From the NCBI GenBank assembly GCA_041399085.1, contig JAWKTM010000066.1:1-40997 (forward strand): a stretch of DNA of 40,997 bases. Direction: 5' to 3'. A program made the translations under genes and the position numbers. Shown in pieces: positions 1-9,328 of the stretch (positions within the stretch are counted from its first letter, which is position 1; every line of letters begins with the position of its first letter). The DNA is from JAWKTM01 sp041399085. GTDB taxonomy: Bacteria; Planctomycetota; Planctomycetia; Pirellulales; Pirellulaceae. Below the pieces are notes generated by a model. It had not been told where the DNA came from and did no database searches. It was given only the letters and a program-made list of their open reading frames with translations.

Positions 1-227
1 TTTCGGGTTCCGCAACGATCCGAGATTCGATCGCCGTTGCTTTCGGCATGCACCTTACAAACGTTCTTGATCTCGCAGTCTTGCCCGCAAGGGGCCTCCC
101 AGCGAGTCCCACACTACAAGCTAAATCATTCCTACAATTGTTGGCATGGCGCATCGGAGGCCAGCCGCTCGACAACACTCGTTGTGTCGATGTCACTTCC
201 GGCTAATTGCACTCTAAGGAGGTTCAA
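1..227. other. Leader region without a recognised gene
   Basis: I see no convincing coding sequence here. A short open frame at 37-231 has no recognisable motif and overlaps the ribosome binding site of the next gene. The stretch probably holds the end of an upstream unit or the promoter of the polysaccharide operon, but I could not pick a convincing -35/-10 pair. Confidence 0.4.
216..222 (+). promoter_or_regulatory. Ribosome binding site setting the wbpA start
   Basis: AAGGAGG lies five bases before the ATG at 228. It decides the start of the nucleotide-sugar dehydrogenase against an in-frame ATG at 207, which would add seven residues and has no comparable site. Confidence 0.75.
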
Positions 228-1574
228 ATGAGCATTACCTTGACGCATACCGATATCGTTCACGAATTGCACGAGAAAATCACTCTGCAAACCGCCCAGG
301 TCGGCGTCGTGGGATTAGGATACGTCGGCCTGCCGTTGCTCAATGCATTCATAAATGCCGGATTTAACACCATCGGTTTCGATGTTGACCCGAACAAGAT
401 TTCTCAATTGCAATCCGGAAGTAGCTATATCAAACACATTCCGTCTGAATGGATATCGCGCTGGCTTCGAGACGAAAGATTCTCGGCAACGAGCGATATG
501 AGCCGCCTGCGCGAGGCGGATGTCGTGATCATCTGCGTCCCGACACCGCTGAACGAAAGCAGGGATCCAGATCTCTCCTATATCGAGTCAACAGCAAGAT
601 CGATTTCGGAGCATCTGAGGCCCGGACAACTAGTAGTGCTGGAAAGTACTACCTATCCGGGTACGACGCGCGACGTTTTGCTCCCGATATTAAGCAAGTC
701 TGGCTTAACCTTGGGGAAGGACTACTTTGTCGCTTACAGTCCTGAACGCGAAGATCCTGGGAACGTCGACTTCTCGACAACGCGCATCCCGAAAGTCGTC
801 GGTGGCGTCGACGTGGCCAGCCGCGATCTTGCCGCATCGCTCTACGGGAACGTTGTCGTCGATACGGTCCCAGTTTCAAGCTGTGAAGTGGCAGAGGCGT
901 GCAAGATCCTGGAAAACACCTATCGCTCGGTAAATATCGCGATGGTAAATGAGCTAAAGGTGCTCTTCACCAAAATAGGCATCGACATTTGGGAAGTTAT
1001 CGATGCTGCAAAAACAAAGCCATTTGGCTATCAAGCTTTCTACCCCGGGCCAGGTTTGGGTGGCCATTGCATTCCGATCGACCCGTTCTACCTGAGCTGG
1101 CTGGCTCGCAAGAACGAGTTGTCGACGCGTTTCATCGAACTGGCTGGAGAGGTCAATACTAACATGCCGCCTTACGTTATCGAGCGAGTTGCCGAGGCGC
1201 TCAACGACGTCGGCAAGCCGATTCGAGGCAGCAAGATCGGAGTACTGGGAGTGGCATATAAGAAGGACGTCGACGACCCGCGAGAAAGTCCGTCGTTCAA
1301 ACTCATGGAGTTGTTGATTAAGCGAGGCGCCTATCTAAGTTACAACGATCCCCATATTCCAACACTTCCAAGCATGCGGCACTACGATGTACCGCGACTT
1401 GCGAGCGAAAATCTTTCGCCCGAGTGGCTCGCGTCTCAGGACTGCATCCTGATCGCGACCGATCACTCGGCCTACGACTGGGAGCTGATCGCACGACATT
1501 CAAAGCTGATCGTTGACACTCGCAACGCTTGCAAAAACGTAGTAGAGGCTGCCGCCAAAATCTACAAGGCGTAG
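228..1574 (+). CDS. wbpA: UDP-N-acetylglucosamine 6-dehydrogenase (WbpA-type)
   Basis: A 448-residue NAD-dependent nucleotide-sugar dehydrogenase of the UDP-glucose/GDP-mannose family. It oxidises C6 of UDP-GlcNAc to give UDP-GlcNAcA in the cytoplasm, the first step toward diacetamido-uronic acids. Visible motifs are the N-terminal Rossmann loop VVGLGYVGLP (about residues 26-35), the CVPTPL segment, and the active-site block GGHCIPIDP with the catalytic Cys at residue 281. The C-terminal UDP-binding domain carries GVAYKKDVDDPRESP. Length is normal for the family. It is followed after 108 bases by wbpB, and the wbpB-D-E neighbours point to a UDP-GlcNAc rather than UDP-Glc or UDP-ManNAc substrate. 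The substrate is inferred from context; the family call is firm. Confidence 0.9.
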   Translation: MSITLTHTDIVHELHEKITLQTAQVGVVGLGYVGLPLLNAFINAGFNTIGFDVDPNKISQLQSGSSYIKHIPSEWISRWLRDERFSATSDMSRLREADVVIICVPTPLNESRDPDLSYIESTARSISEHLRPGQLVVLESTTYPGTTRDVLLPILSKSGLTLGKDYFVAYSPEREDPGNVDFSTTRIPKVVGGVDVASRDLAASLYGNVVVDTVPVSSCEVAEACKILENTYRSVNIAMVNELKVLFTKIGIDIWEVIDAAKTKPFGYQAFYPGPGLGGHCIPIDPFYLSWLARKNELSTRFIELAGEVNTNMPPYVIERVAEALNDVGKPIRGSKIGVLGVAYKKDVDDPRESPSFKLMELLIKRGAYLSYNDPHIPTLPSMRHYDVPRLASENLSPEWLASQDCILIATDHSAYDWELIARHSKLIVDTRNACKNVVEAAAKIYKA

Positions 1575-1682
1575 CATCAATCGCGTGCCAGGTCGTCGCG
1601 CCTGATATGTAACGACGTCGGCGAGGACCGGACTCACGCGATGCAGCCTAGGCTTTGTATTCATCCTGCTCGGAAGAACAAA

Positions 1683-2666
1683 ATGGCAAACTTTGGCTTA
1701 ATTGGCGCCGCGGGTTATATCGCGCCACGACACATGAAAGCCATTCACGAGGTGGATGGAAATCTCGTGGCCGCGGTCGATCCTCACGATTGCGTTGGGC
1801 ATCTCGATAGTTACTTCCCAAACTGCCGCTTCTTCACCGAGATTGAGCGGTTCGACCGTCATATCGAGAAGTTACGGCGCGGTACCGAAGAGCAGAGATT
1901 GCACTATATCAGCATCTGCTCGCCAAACTACTTGCATGACGCTCATGTGAGACTTGCGTTGCGTGTTCGTGCGCACGCCATTTGCGAGAAGCCGCTCGTA
2001 CTCTCACCTTGGAACCTGACGGCATTGGAAGAGCTTGAAGCCGAAACCGGTTATCACGTCTACACAGTGCTGCAACTACGATTGCTGCCCGCGTTGCTCG
2101 CTCTAAAGCAGTCGCTTGCCAGCGGATCCATCGGCCATCGTCCGGAAGTATGCCTGACTTATATAACCCGTCGCGGACGTTGGTACGGTGTGTCCTGGAA
2201 AGGACAGCCTGAAAAGTCGGGGGGCGTGGCAATGAACATTGGCATCCACTTTTTTGACATGCTTCAGTGGCTCTTCGGGGAACCAGAACGAAGCGAAGTA
2301 CATCTGCGGTCCGCCACGAAGTATTCCGGCGTGCTCGAGCTGGAAGCAGCCCGAGTCCGGTGGTTTCTCTCGATCGACGAGGACGACCTGCCAGCACAGC
2401 ATCGCGCGGAAGGCAAGTTCGCTTATCGCTCAATGACGCTCGATGGCCAAGAGATCGAATTTAGCGACGGCTTCACCAACTTGCATACGCGTGTCTACGA
2501 AGAGATTCTGGCGGGACGCGGTGCGCGTATCGCCGAAGCTCGGCCCGCAATTGAAACCGTCTTCGCGATCAACCAAAGCCCCCTCGCCAACAACTGCCAC
2601 CGAGCTCACCCGCTTCTGCAGTATACCACCGTGAATGACGGTCCCTTCCGTCGCATCGCCGCGTAG
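1683..2666 (+). CDS. wbpB: Gfo/Idh/MocA oxidoreductase, WbpB/WlbA-type 3-dehydrogenase
   Basis: A 327-residue NAD-binding oxidoreductase. WbpB/WlbA enzymes oxidise the C3 hydroxyl of UDP-GlcNAcA to the 3-keto sugar that WbpE then aminates. Visible are the N-terminal Rossmann motif FGLIGAAGYIAPRH and the family EKP signature (AICEKPLVL) near residue 103, followed by an alpha/beta domain with a GGVAMNIGIHFFDML segment. The start at ATG 1683 is chosen because the Rossmann strand begins right after it and a GGAAG-like site (1672-1676) precedes it; an upstream ATG at 1641 would add 14 unconserved residues. The gap to wbpD is 47 bases. The specific role rests on family likeness plus gene order. Confidence 0.83.
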   Translation: MANFGLIGAAGYIAPRHMKAIHEVDGNLVAAVDPHDCVGHLDSYFPNCRFFTEIERFDRHIEKLRRGTEEQRLHYISICSPNYLHDAHVRLALRVRAHAICEKPLVLSPWNLTALEELEAETGYHVYTVLQLRLLPALLALKQSLASGSIGHRPEVCLTYITRRGRWYGVSWKGQPEKSGGVAMNIGIHFFDMLQWLFGEPERSEVHLRSATKYSGVLELEAARVRWFLSIDEDDLPAQHRAEGKFAYRSMTLDGQEIEFSDGFTNLHTRVYEEILAGRGARIAEARPAIETVFAINQSPLANNCHRAHPLLQYTTVNDGPFRRIAA

Positions 2667-2713
2667 TCGCGTTACGGCTCGCAATCGTAGACGACACCTG
2701 AAGAACGCAACCT

Positions 2714-3328
2714 ATGTCAAGCCCATCAAGCTATTCGGTACACGAATCGTCGTATGTGGACGACAACGTGGAAATTGGCGATGGAACGGCCATCTGGCAC
2801 TTTTGTCATTTGATGTCGGGCTCGCGCATTGGGCGGAACTGTCGCATCGGGCAAAACGTGGTCATTGGTCCGCGAGCCATAATCGGCAACAACGTTAAAA
2901 TTCAGAATAACGTGTCCGTCTATGAAGGAGTCGTACTCGAAGACGACGTGTTCTGCGGTCCTTCGATGGTCTTCACCAATGTGCTGACGCCTCGCTCGGC
3001 GTTTCCCCGAAATACCGCGAAAGATTACGGCGCGACTCTTGTAAAACGTGGGGCATCCATCGGTGCGAACGCCACGATTGTATGTGGCTGCACGATTGGC
3101 GAGCACGCGTTGATCGGCGCCGGCGCGGTAATAACGAAGGACGTGCCGGATTACGCAGTGGTATTCGGCAATCCAGGCCGACTTCGAGGTTGGGCTTGCT
3201 GTTGTGGACTCCCCATTCATTTTGACCTCACTAACGAGGCCACATGCAGTGGTTGTGACCGCCGCTACGGACGCACCGACATCGGCGTGAGACTTATTGA
3301 AGATGCTACCACGTCCGAAGCAGCCTAG
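2714..3328 (+). CDS. wbpD: UDP-GlcNAc3NA N-acetyltransferase, left-handed beta-helix (WbpD/WlbB-type)
   Basis: A 204-residue acyltransferase made of hexapeptide repeats (for example IGRNCRIGQNVVIGPRAIIG). WbpD/WlbB proteins transfer acetyl from acetyl-CoA to the 3-amino group made by the WbpB/WbpE pair, giving UDP-2,3-diacetamido-2,3-dideoxy-glucuronic acid. The fold repeats run from about residue 8 to 150. The tail has a CxC...CxxC arrangement (GWACCCG and CSGCDRRYG) that looks like a small zinc ribbon, as often seen in this subfamily. It lies between wbpB and wbpE with short gaps (47 and 43 bases), so one transcript is likely. Confidence 0.85.
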   Translation: MSSPSSYSVHESSYVDDNVEIGDGTAIWHFCHLMSGSRIGRNCRIGQNVVIGPRAIIGNNVKIQNNVSVYEGVVLEDDVFCGPSMVFTNVLTPRSAFPRNTAKDYGATLVKRGASIGANATIVCGCTIGEHALIGAGAVITKDVPDYAVVFGNPGRLRGWACCCGLPIHFDLTNEATCSGCDRRYGRTDIGVRLIEDATTSEAA

Positions 3329-3371
3329 CGGGCTCCGAAGGTTTTTAACTCAAACAAGGATCTGACGCCAC

Positions 3372-4541
3372 GTGATACCACTGTGTGATCTCACCGCTCA
3401 GTACGAGTCGCTTCGAGACGAAATCGACGCGGCGATGCGTTCGGTCGCCGCCAGTGGCCACTATATCCTGGGGCCGCGTGTTAAAAAGTTTGAGCAGAAA
3501 ATCGCCAGTTACTGTGGAGTCGACTACGCTGTGGGAGTGGGCAATGGTACGGATGCCCTATACCTGGCCCTCCGCGCCTTGCAAATTGGGCCGGGCGACG
3601 AAGTGATTACGACGCCGTTCACGTTTATCGCCACGTCGGAAGCCATTTGCCTGGCTGGAGCCAAACCGGTTTTCGTCGACATCGACCCGTCGACGTACAA
3701 CATGGATCCCGAGCAGTTGGAAGCTGCCATTACGACGAAGACCCGTGCCATTCTTCCCGTTCATCTATATGGTCAGCCTTGTCGCATGGACGCTGTTTTG
3801 GACATTGCGAGACGCCACAACCTGAGGGTGGTCGAAGATTGTGCGCAGTCGCTTGGGGCCGCCTATTGTGGTCGAAAAACGGGCACCTTCGGCGACATCG
3901 GCTGTTTCAGCTTTTTCCCAAGCAAGAATTTGGGCTGCTTCGGCGATGGCGGTATGGTGACCACCAACGACCCTGAGTTGTTCGAGCGATTGGAGATATT
4001 AAGGCGACACGGCGCCAAGGTGAAGTATCATCACACTGAAGTCGGAGTCAACAGTCGCCTAGACGAACTTCAGGCGGCGATCCTATCCGTCAAGCTACCC
4101 CATCTCGACAATTGGACTGCATCGCGACGACGGCACGCATACGCCTACAATCGTCTGTTGCGGGACAGAGAGAACGTTCAATGCCCCAGCGAGTGGACTA
4201 CGTCCGGGCCCGAGGTCGTGTTGAGCGAAGACTCGTCGCACGCCCAACACAACTATTGTTGCTATCACCAATACACGGTCTTGGTCGGAGATCGCGCGGC
4301 CGCGCAGAAGTCCCTTGACGAATCCGGGGTTGGCCACTGTGTGTACTATCCAGTGCCATTGCACCTCCAAGAGGTGCATGCCAACCTAGGCTACCGTCCC
4401 GGCGACTTCCCCAACGCCGAAAATGTTGCGCAGCGCTGCCTAAGTCTTCCTATGTTCCCCGAGTTGCTTCCGCAGCAACGCGAACGCACCGTTAGCGTGC
4501 TGCTTGATTCCCAAAAAGCCACATCACTGGCGGCCGCCTAG
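3372..4541 (+). CDS. wbpE: DegT/DnrJ/EryC1/StrS aminotransferase (WbpE/WlbC-type)
   Basis: A 389-residue PLP-dependent sugar aminotransferase. In this gene order it should transfer an amino group from glutamate to the C3 keto group produced by WbpB. Visible are the GNGTDALYLALRAL cofactor-phosphate region, the VEDCAQSLGA segment with the PLP-ring Asp, and FSFFPSKNLG with the Schiff-base Lys at residue 185. The start is GTG 3372, giving the usual N-terminus IPLCDLTAQYESL. A stretch around residues 278-296 (TSGPEVVLSEDSSHAQHN) looks like a lineage-specific loop. The family call is firm; the exact substrate comes from the neighbours. Confidence 0.87.
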   Translation: MIPLCDLTAQYESLRDEIDAAMRSVAASGHYILGPRVKKFEQKIASYCGVDYAVGVGNGTDALYLALRALQIGPGDEVITTPFTFIATSEAICLAGAKPVFVDIDPSTYNMDPEQLEAAITTKTRAILPVHLYGQPCRMDAVLDIARRHNLRVVEDCAQSLGAAYCGRKTGTFGDIGCFSFFPSKNLGCFGDGGMVTTNDPELFERLEILRRHGAKVKYHHTEVGVNSRLDELQAAILSVKLPHLDNWTASRRRHAYAYNRLLRDRENVQCPSEWTTSGPEVVLSEDSSHAQHNYCCYHQYTVLVGDRAAAQKSLDESGVGHCVYYPVPLHLQEVHANLGYRPGDFPNAENVAQRCLSLPMFPELLPQQRERTVSVLLDSQKATSLAAA

Positions 4542-4627
4542 GCGATTTCGACATTGTTCAGTTCGGTGACACAAAGTAGTATCGTTCACGCACGATGCAT
4601 CTGCCCTGAGTTCAGGAGATCTGGAAA

Positions 4628-5644
4628 ATGGATTTGAAGGACAAGCGACTCCTCGTCATCGGGGGCGCCGGATTAATCGGATCGCACACCGTCGATGCTC
4701 TGCTCGCGGAACCTGTCAAGGAAGTGCGGATTTTCGATAATTTCACGCGTGGTCGGCGCGAGAACTTGGCTGAGGCGCTGCGCGATCCGCGGGTCAAGAT
4801 ATTCCCTCTCGGCGGCGAAATCTTGCATCGCGACATACTTCACGAAGCCATGCAGGGAATAGACGGCGTGTTTCATTTCGCCGCGCTGTGGTTGTTGCAT
4901 TGCCACGATTATCCGCGTTCCGCGTTCGAAGTGAACGTGGGCGGGACGTTCAATGTGTTGGAAGCCTGCGCGAACAACAACGTTCAACGGCTCGTTTATT
5001 CCTCATCCGCCTCGGTGTATGGCGATGCGGTCGAAGAGCCCATGACCGAAGACCATCCATACAATAACACCAACTTCTACGGTGCGACCAAGATCGCCGG
5101 CGAACACATGGCCCGCTCTTTGTACCACCGCTACAAGGACACCACGAAGCGATTTGATTACGTTGGCCTGCGTTACATGAATGTGTACGGTCCGCGACAA
5201 GATTATCAAGGCGCCTACATCTCGGTGATCATGAAGATTCTTGACCGGATCGACGCCGGCCAGGCGCCAATCATCTACGGTGACGGTTCGCAAGCCTACG
5301 ACTTTGTGTATGTGGGCGATTGCGCGGCCGCCAATGTCGCGGCCATGAAGGCTGACGCGACGGATGAGTTTTACAACGTGGGAACCGGGATTCGAACCTC
5401 GATCAAGGAGCTGAGCGAATTGGTGCTCGAAGCTGCCGGTTCCGATCTTGAGGTTCAGTATGAGCCAAGTGGCCCTACCTTCGTGAAGAATCGCGTAGGA
5501 TGCCCCCGGAAGGCTAGCGAACAACTTTCCTTTCGCGCTCGACTTCAACTGCGAGACGGAATTCATCGCTTGATCGAATGGCGCAACAACCACAAGGAAG
5601 AAGTTGAACAACGTCGCCAGGAGATTCTTAGCCGTGCAGCCTAA
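4628..5644 (+). CDS. NAD-dependent epimerase/dehydratase (extended SDR)
   Basis: A 338-residue extended short-chain dehydrogenase acting on a nucleotide sugar. The N-terminus has the NAD loop GGAGLIGSH. The catalytic YxxxK is YGATK (Tyr151, Lys155), with SSSASVYG just before it. The family block GLRYMNVYGPRQDY and the YGDGSQAYDFVYVGD region follow. UDP-hexose 4-epimerases, 4,6-dehydratases and decarboxylases share this scaffold, so the reaction is not decided by sequence alone. The next gene is a sugar aminotransferase starting 11 bases before this stop codon, which suggests that the two act on the same sugar through a keto intermediate. It is not a WbpI-type 2-epimerase, which belongs to another fold. 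Confidence 0.8.
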   Translation: MDLKDKRLLVIGGAGLIGSHTVDALLAEPVKEVRIFDNFTRGRRENLAEALRDPRVKIFPLGGEILHRDILHEAMQGIDGVFHFAALWLLHCHDYPRSAFEVNVGGTFNVLEACANNNVQRLVYSSSASVYGDAVEEPMTEDHPYNNTNFYGATKIAGEHMARSLYHRYKDTTKRFDYVGLRYMNVYGPRQDYQGAYISVIMKILDRIDAGQAPIIYGDGSQAYDFVYVGDCAAANVAAMKADATDEFYNVGTGIRTSIKELSELVLEAAGSDLEVQYEPSGPTFVKNRVGCPRKASEQLSFRARLQLRDGIHRLIEWRNNHKEEVEQRRQEILSRAA

Positions 5645-6827
5645 CAACCCAATCCATATCGCATTGCCATGTACCGGCGAAGAAGAATGGCAAGCCGCTC
5701 GCGAGCCCATCATGTCGGGCTGGCTGACCCAAGGCCCCAAGGTGCGTGAGTTCGAGCAGGCGTTTGCCGCCCGCCACGGCGTCAAGCACGCGCTGGCCAC
5801 CACAAGTTGCACGACGGCTTTGCATCTCGCCCTGGCTGCGCTCGAAGTCGGACCCGGTGATGAGGTGATCGTCCCCGCATTCACGTGGATTGCCACGGCC
5901 AATGTCGCACGCTATTGCAATGCGACGCCGGTCTTTGTTGACGTGGATCCGTTGACCTTTAACATTGATCCAGAGAAAGTAGCCGCCGCGATTACTCCGC
6001 GAACCAAGGCAATCATTGCCGTGCATCTATTTGGGTTATGCGCGGACATCGATGCAATTCGCGAGGTCAGCGGCGCAATTCCAGTTATCGAAGACGCCGC
6101 ATGTGCCGCTGGAGCGACCTACAAAGGGCGATCGGCCGGTACCTTGGGTGAATTGGCTTGCTTCTCTTTCCATCCCCGGAAAAGCATCACGACCGGCGAA
6201 GGGGGTATGGTCACGACGAACGACGATCGCTTAGCGGCCGTCGTAGACGCGTTACGTAACCATGGCGCCTCGATCTCTGAAGAGCAACGCCATCACGGGC
6301 CGCGGCCCTATCTGTTGCCCGAGTTCAATATTCTAGGCTTTAATTACCGAATGACTGACTTGCAAGGCGCTGTTGGGATCGTGCAACTCGCGAAGCTTGA
6401 TAGATTCATTGCGGAACGATCCCGTTGGGCCGATTTCTACCGGCGTGAGTTAGCCCTCATTCCCTGGTTGCGAACACCCGAACCACCGTCGGCGATCAGT
6501 CACGCCTGGCAGGCATACGTATGCTATGTCGACCCGGCTAAGGCCCCGATGCCGCGAAACGAGATCATGGCAGCCTTGGCGGCGGATGGGATTAGCACAC
6601 GGCCCGGTACTCATGCGGTCCATATGCTTGGCTACTATCAGCAGCTTTATGGACTCCACCGGGACGAATATCCCGCTGCCAGGGATTGCGATCAACAGAC
6701 AATGGCAATTCCTCTTCACAATCAAATGCGGGAACAAGACTACCGCCGAGTGGTCGACGCCCTGAAGCGCATTAGCCAATCCGACAGGTCCCTCGATTCC
6801 ATGTCCACTGGCCAGCGTGTTGCCTGA
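5634..6827 (+). CDS. DegT/DnrJ/EryC1/StrS sugar aminotransferase (second copy)
   Basis: A 397-residue PLP-dependent nucleotide-sugar aminotransferase, only distantly related to the copy at 3372. Motifs include TTSCTTALHLALAAL for PLP phosphate binding, IEDAACAAGA, and FSFHPRKSITTGEGGM with the Schiff-base Lys at residue 183. I chose GTG 5634: an AGGAG site at 5619-5623 sits ten bases upstream and the family N-terminus (HIALPCTGEEEW) follows directly. An in-frame TTG at 5604 would give a longer overlap. The start lies inside the epimerase gene (11-base overlap), a sign of translational coupling. Probably converts a 4-keto sugar to an amino sugar; this is inference. Confidence 0.83.
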   Translation: MQPNNPIHIALPCTGEEEWQAAREPIMSGWLTQGPKVREFEQAFAARHGVKHALATTSCTTALHLALAALEVGPGDEVIVPAFTWIATANVARYCNATPVFVDVDPLTFNIDPEKVAAAITPRTKAIIAVHLFGLCADIDAIREVSGAIPVIEDAACAAGATYKGRSAGTLGELACFSFHPRKSITTGEGGMVTTNDDRLAAVVDALRNHGASISEEQRHHGPRPYLLPEFNILGFNYRMTDLQGAVGIVQLAKLDRFIAERSRWADFYRRELALIPWLRTPEPPSAISHAWQAYVCYVDPAKAPMPRNEIMAALAADGISTRPGTHAVHMLGYYQQLYGLHRDEYPAARDCDQQTMAIPLHNQMREQDYRRVVDALKRISQSDRSLDSMSTGQRVA

Positions 6828-6864
6828 TACCAGCTAACAACTTTCCAAGGTTAACCAGCGGCCT

Positions 6865-8796
6865 ATGTGCGGAATTGCCGGCCTCGTTCATCTCGACGGC
6901 GCTCCAGTGTCTCCAGCTATATTGCAGCGGATGACCGATGCGATTGAGCACAGGGGGCCGGATGGTGAAGGGCATTGGATTGAAGGAAACGTTGGAATTG
7001 GCCACCGCCGCCTCGCAATTCTCGACCTGTCGCCCGCGGGGCATCAGCCGATGGTCAGCGCGGATCATCGGTATGTATTGTCATATAACGGAGAGATTTA
7101 TAATTTTCGCGAGCTGCGATGCGAACTGGAAGCCGCCGGGTACTGGTTCCGTTCGAAGACCGACAGCGAAGTCGCTCTCAATGCTTTGGCGGAATGGGGC
7201 GTAAGAGCGATTGAACGATTCAATGGCATGTTCGCCCTCGCATTCTGGGACCGAAAAGCAAGAACACTACTGCTGGCACGCGACCGCTACGGCGTCAAGC
7301 CATTGTACGTGAGTCAGCAACGCGAAACATTCGCTTTCGGCTCGGAGCAAAAGGCCATCCTGGCGCGCCCCGATTTCGAACGACGGCTCGATAAACCAGC
7401 ACTGCTAGAGTACTTTACATTCCAAAACATCTTCACCGACAAGACGCTACTCGAAGATGTTTCACTACTGCCGCCTGGACACTACGCCGAATTAGACTTG
7501 AATTGCACAAAACCAGTGCTGAGGCGGACGCAGTATTGGGATTTCGACTTTCAGGAACCGAGCGAGCCCGCTTCGGACGCCGAGTATCGCGAGGAATTGG
7601 ACCGCCTATTCCGACAGGCGGTCAATCGCCAGCTCGTTACCGATGTTGAACTAGGTAGCTATTTAAGTGGGGGTATGGACTCGGGATCCATCACCGCAAT
7701 CGCCGCTAAGTCGTTTCCGTATTTGAAGACGTTCACCTGCGGTTTCGACCTCAGCTCGGCCTCGGGCATCGAATTGGGGTTCGACGAGCGCGTGAAGGCC
7801 GAGGCCATGTCGTATCAGTTCAAGACCGAACATTATGAAATGGTCTTGAAGGCCGGCGACATGGAAAGGGTGTTGCCGAGACTTGCCTGGCACCTAGAAG
7901 AACCACGAGTGGGGCAAAGCTACCCGAACTACTATGCGGCTCAATTGGCCAGCAAGTTTGTGAAAGTTGTGCTCAGCGGCGCGGGAGGCGACGAGCTATT
8001 CGGCGGTTACCCGTGGCGATACTACCGCGCGGTCGTGAACGACAACTTTGAACAGTACGTCGATAAATACTATCAGTACTGGCAGCGACTTGTGGATAAC
8101 AGCCATTTGAAACGCATATTCGCTCCCATTTGGCAGGATGTGCGGCATGTGTGGACACGAGACATCTTCAGGGATGTGTTCCGTCATCACGATTCCGAGT
8201 TGACACGTCCCGAGGATTATATTAACCACTCATTGTACTTCGAAGCCAAGACATTCCTACACGGGCTGTTGGTGGTCGAAGATAAGCTGAGCATGGCGCA
8301 CGGCTTGGAAACAAGGGTCCCGTTTCTTGATAACGATCTCGTCGACTTCGCGATGCGATGCCCAGTCCGATTGAAGCTGAACAATCTCAGCGAGGTCGTA
8401 CGAGTCAACGAAAACGAGACGGGCAATAAGCAGGCTCGGTTCTTCCAAAAAACCAAAGACGGAAAGCAAATTCTCCGCGACGTAATGGCACAGCACGTCT
8501 CCCAGGGTGTCGCGAGCGGCGAAAAGCAGGGTTTCTCGGCCCCAGATTCCAGTTGGTTTAAGGGAGATAGCATCCAGTTCGTCGAGCGTGCTCTATGCAA
8601 TGATCACGCCTGCATATACGACATAATGGATTCGAACGCAGTCCACGAATTGGTAAATGAGCACCTCGACGGGCACTGCAACCGGCGGTTGCTTATTTGG
8701 TCACTACTAAACGTCGAAAAGTACCTACACAGCTTTAGCGATGCACACCCCCCTGTCGCAGCAACTGGACGAGTTCTGGAAACATCGACGCGATGA
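6865..8796 (+). CDS. asnB: Glutamine-dependent asparagine synthetase-like amidotransferase (AsnB)
   Basis: A 643-residue two-domain enzyme. The N-terminal class II glutaminase starts MCGIAG, with Cys2 as nucleophile after Met removal. The C-terminal ATP-pyrophosphatase domain has the PP-loop SGGMDSGS near residue 270 and SGAGGDELFGGYPWR near 372. AsnB makes asparagine from aspartate, but inside polysaccharide islands homologues such as WbpS of Pseudomonas aeruginosa are linked to amidation of a uronic acid carboxyl group. That role fits the WbpA-made uronic acid here. The reading frame is complete. The 3' end overlaps the next gene by 56 bases. Confidence 0.88.
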   Translation: MCGIAGLVHLDGAPVSPAILQRMTDAIEHRGPDGEGHWIEGNVGIGHRRLAILDLSPAGHQPMVSADHRYVLSYNGEIYNFRELRCELEAAGYWFRSKTDSEVALNALAEWGVRAIERFNGMFALAFWDRKARTLLLARDRYGVKPLYVSQQRETFAFGSEQKAILARPDFERRLDKPALLEYFTFQNIFTDKTLLEDVSLLPPGHYAELDLNCTKPVLRRTQYWDFDFQEPSEPASDAEYREELDRLFRQAVNRQLVTDVELGSYLSGGMDSGSITAIAAKSFPYLKTFTCGFDLSSASGIELGFDERVKAEAMSYQFKTEHYEMVLKAGDMERVLPRLAWHLEEPRVGQSYPNYYAAQLASKFVKVVLSGAGGDELFGGYPWRYYRAVVNDNFEQYVDKYYQYWQRLVDNSHLKRIFAPIWQDVRHVWTRDIFRDVFRHHDSELTRPEDYINHSLYFEAKTFLHGLLVVEDKLSMAHGLETRVPFLDNDLVDFAMRCPVRLKLNNLSEVVRVNENETGNKQARFFQKTKDGKQILRDVMAQHVSQGVASGEKQGFSAPDSSWFKGDSIQFVERALCNDHACIYDIMDSNAVHELVNEHLDGHCNRRLLIWSLLNVEKYLHSFSDAHPPVAATGRVLETSTR

Positions 8797-9262
8797 AGTC
8801 AACCAGAAGTTCAATCGCACATTACCCTTCGCCGACTACGTCGTCGACCGATGGGAAAAAGCAAAGGCGTTGGGCTTTGGTGACGGAACTTCAATATACG
8901 ATAGCGTCCTCGTTCTCGGGGACGTGCGGGTCGGTGAGCATACGTGGATCGGACCATTCGTCGTCCTCGACGGCTCCGGAGGACTGGATATTGGCTCTCA
9001 CTGCTCCATATCGGCCGGAGTCCAGATTTACAGTCACGACTCCGTCCGGTGGGCCACTAGCGGTGGCACTGCGCCGTATGATTTTGCACTAACAACGATT
9101 GGCAGTAACTGCTATATCGGTCCAAACGTGGTTGTCGCCAAGGGCGTAACGATTGGTGACGGGTGTATCATTGGTGCTGGCAGTCTAGTCCTTTGCGATG
9201 TCCCGTCAGGTTCAAAGGCCTTCGGCACTCCTTGTAAAATACATGGAAACGCCTCCGACTAA
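8741..9262 (+). CDS. Hexapeptide-repeat acyltransferase
   Basis: A 173-residue left-handed beta-helix acyltransferase that probably O- or N-acylates a sugar of the polysaccharide. After a helical N-terminus (DEFWKHRRDEVNQKFNRTLP) come repeats such as VRVGEHTWIGPFVVLDGSG, the ISAGVQIYSHDSVRW segment with a candidate catalytic His, and IGPNVVVAKGVTIGDG. The gene begins 56 bases inside asnB in another frame. The overlapping N-terminal part resembles the usual start of this family, so the overlap appears genuine and not a start-site mistake. The acceptor is unknown. Confidence 0.8.
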   Translation: MHTPLSQQLDEFWKHRRDEVNQKFNRTLPFADYVVDRWEKAKALGFGDGTSIYDSVLVLGDVRVGEHTWIGPFVVLDGSGGLDIGSHCSISAGVQIYSHDSVRWATSGGTAPYDFALTTIGSNCYIGPNVVVAKGVTIGDGCIIGAGSLVLCDVPSGSKAFGTPCKIHGNASD

Positions 9263-9328
9263 GCAAGTGCTTTCGCATTCCACGACTTTACGAAAGAAGC
9301 CTGCCATGTCGTATGATTTACCTGTTTA

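Noticed and set aside
5003..5902. Long - strand open frame (299 residues) antisense to the epimerase and aminotransferase genes
   Set aside because: It is a mirror of two well-supported + strand genes, shows no motif and has no ribosome binding site.
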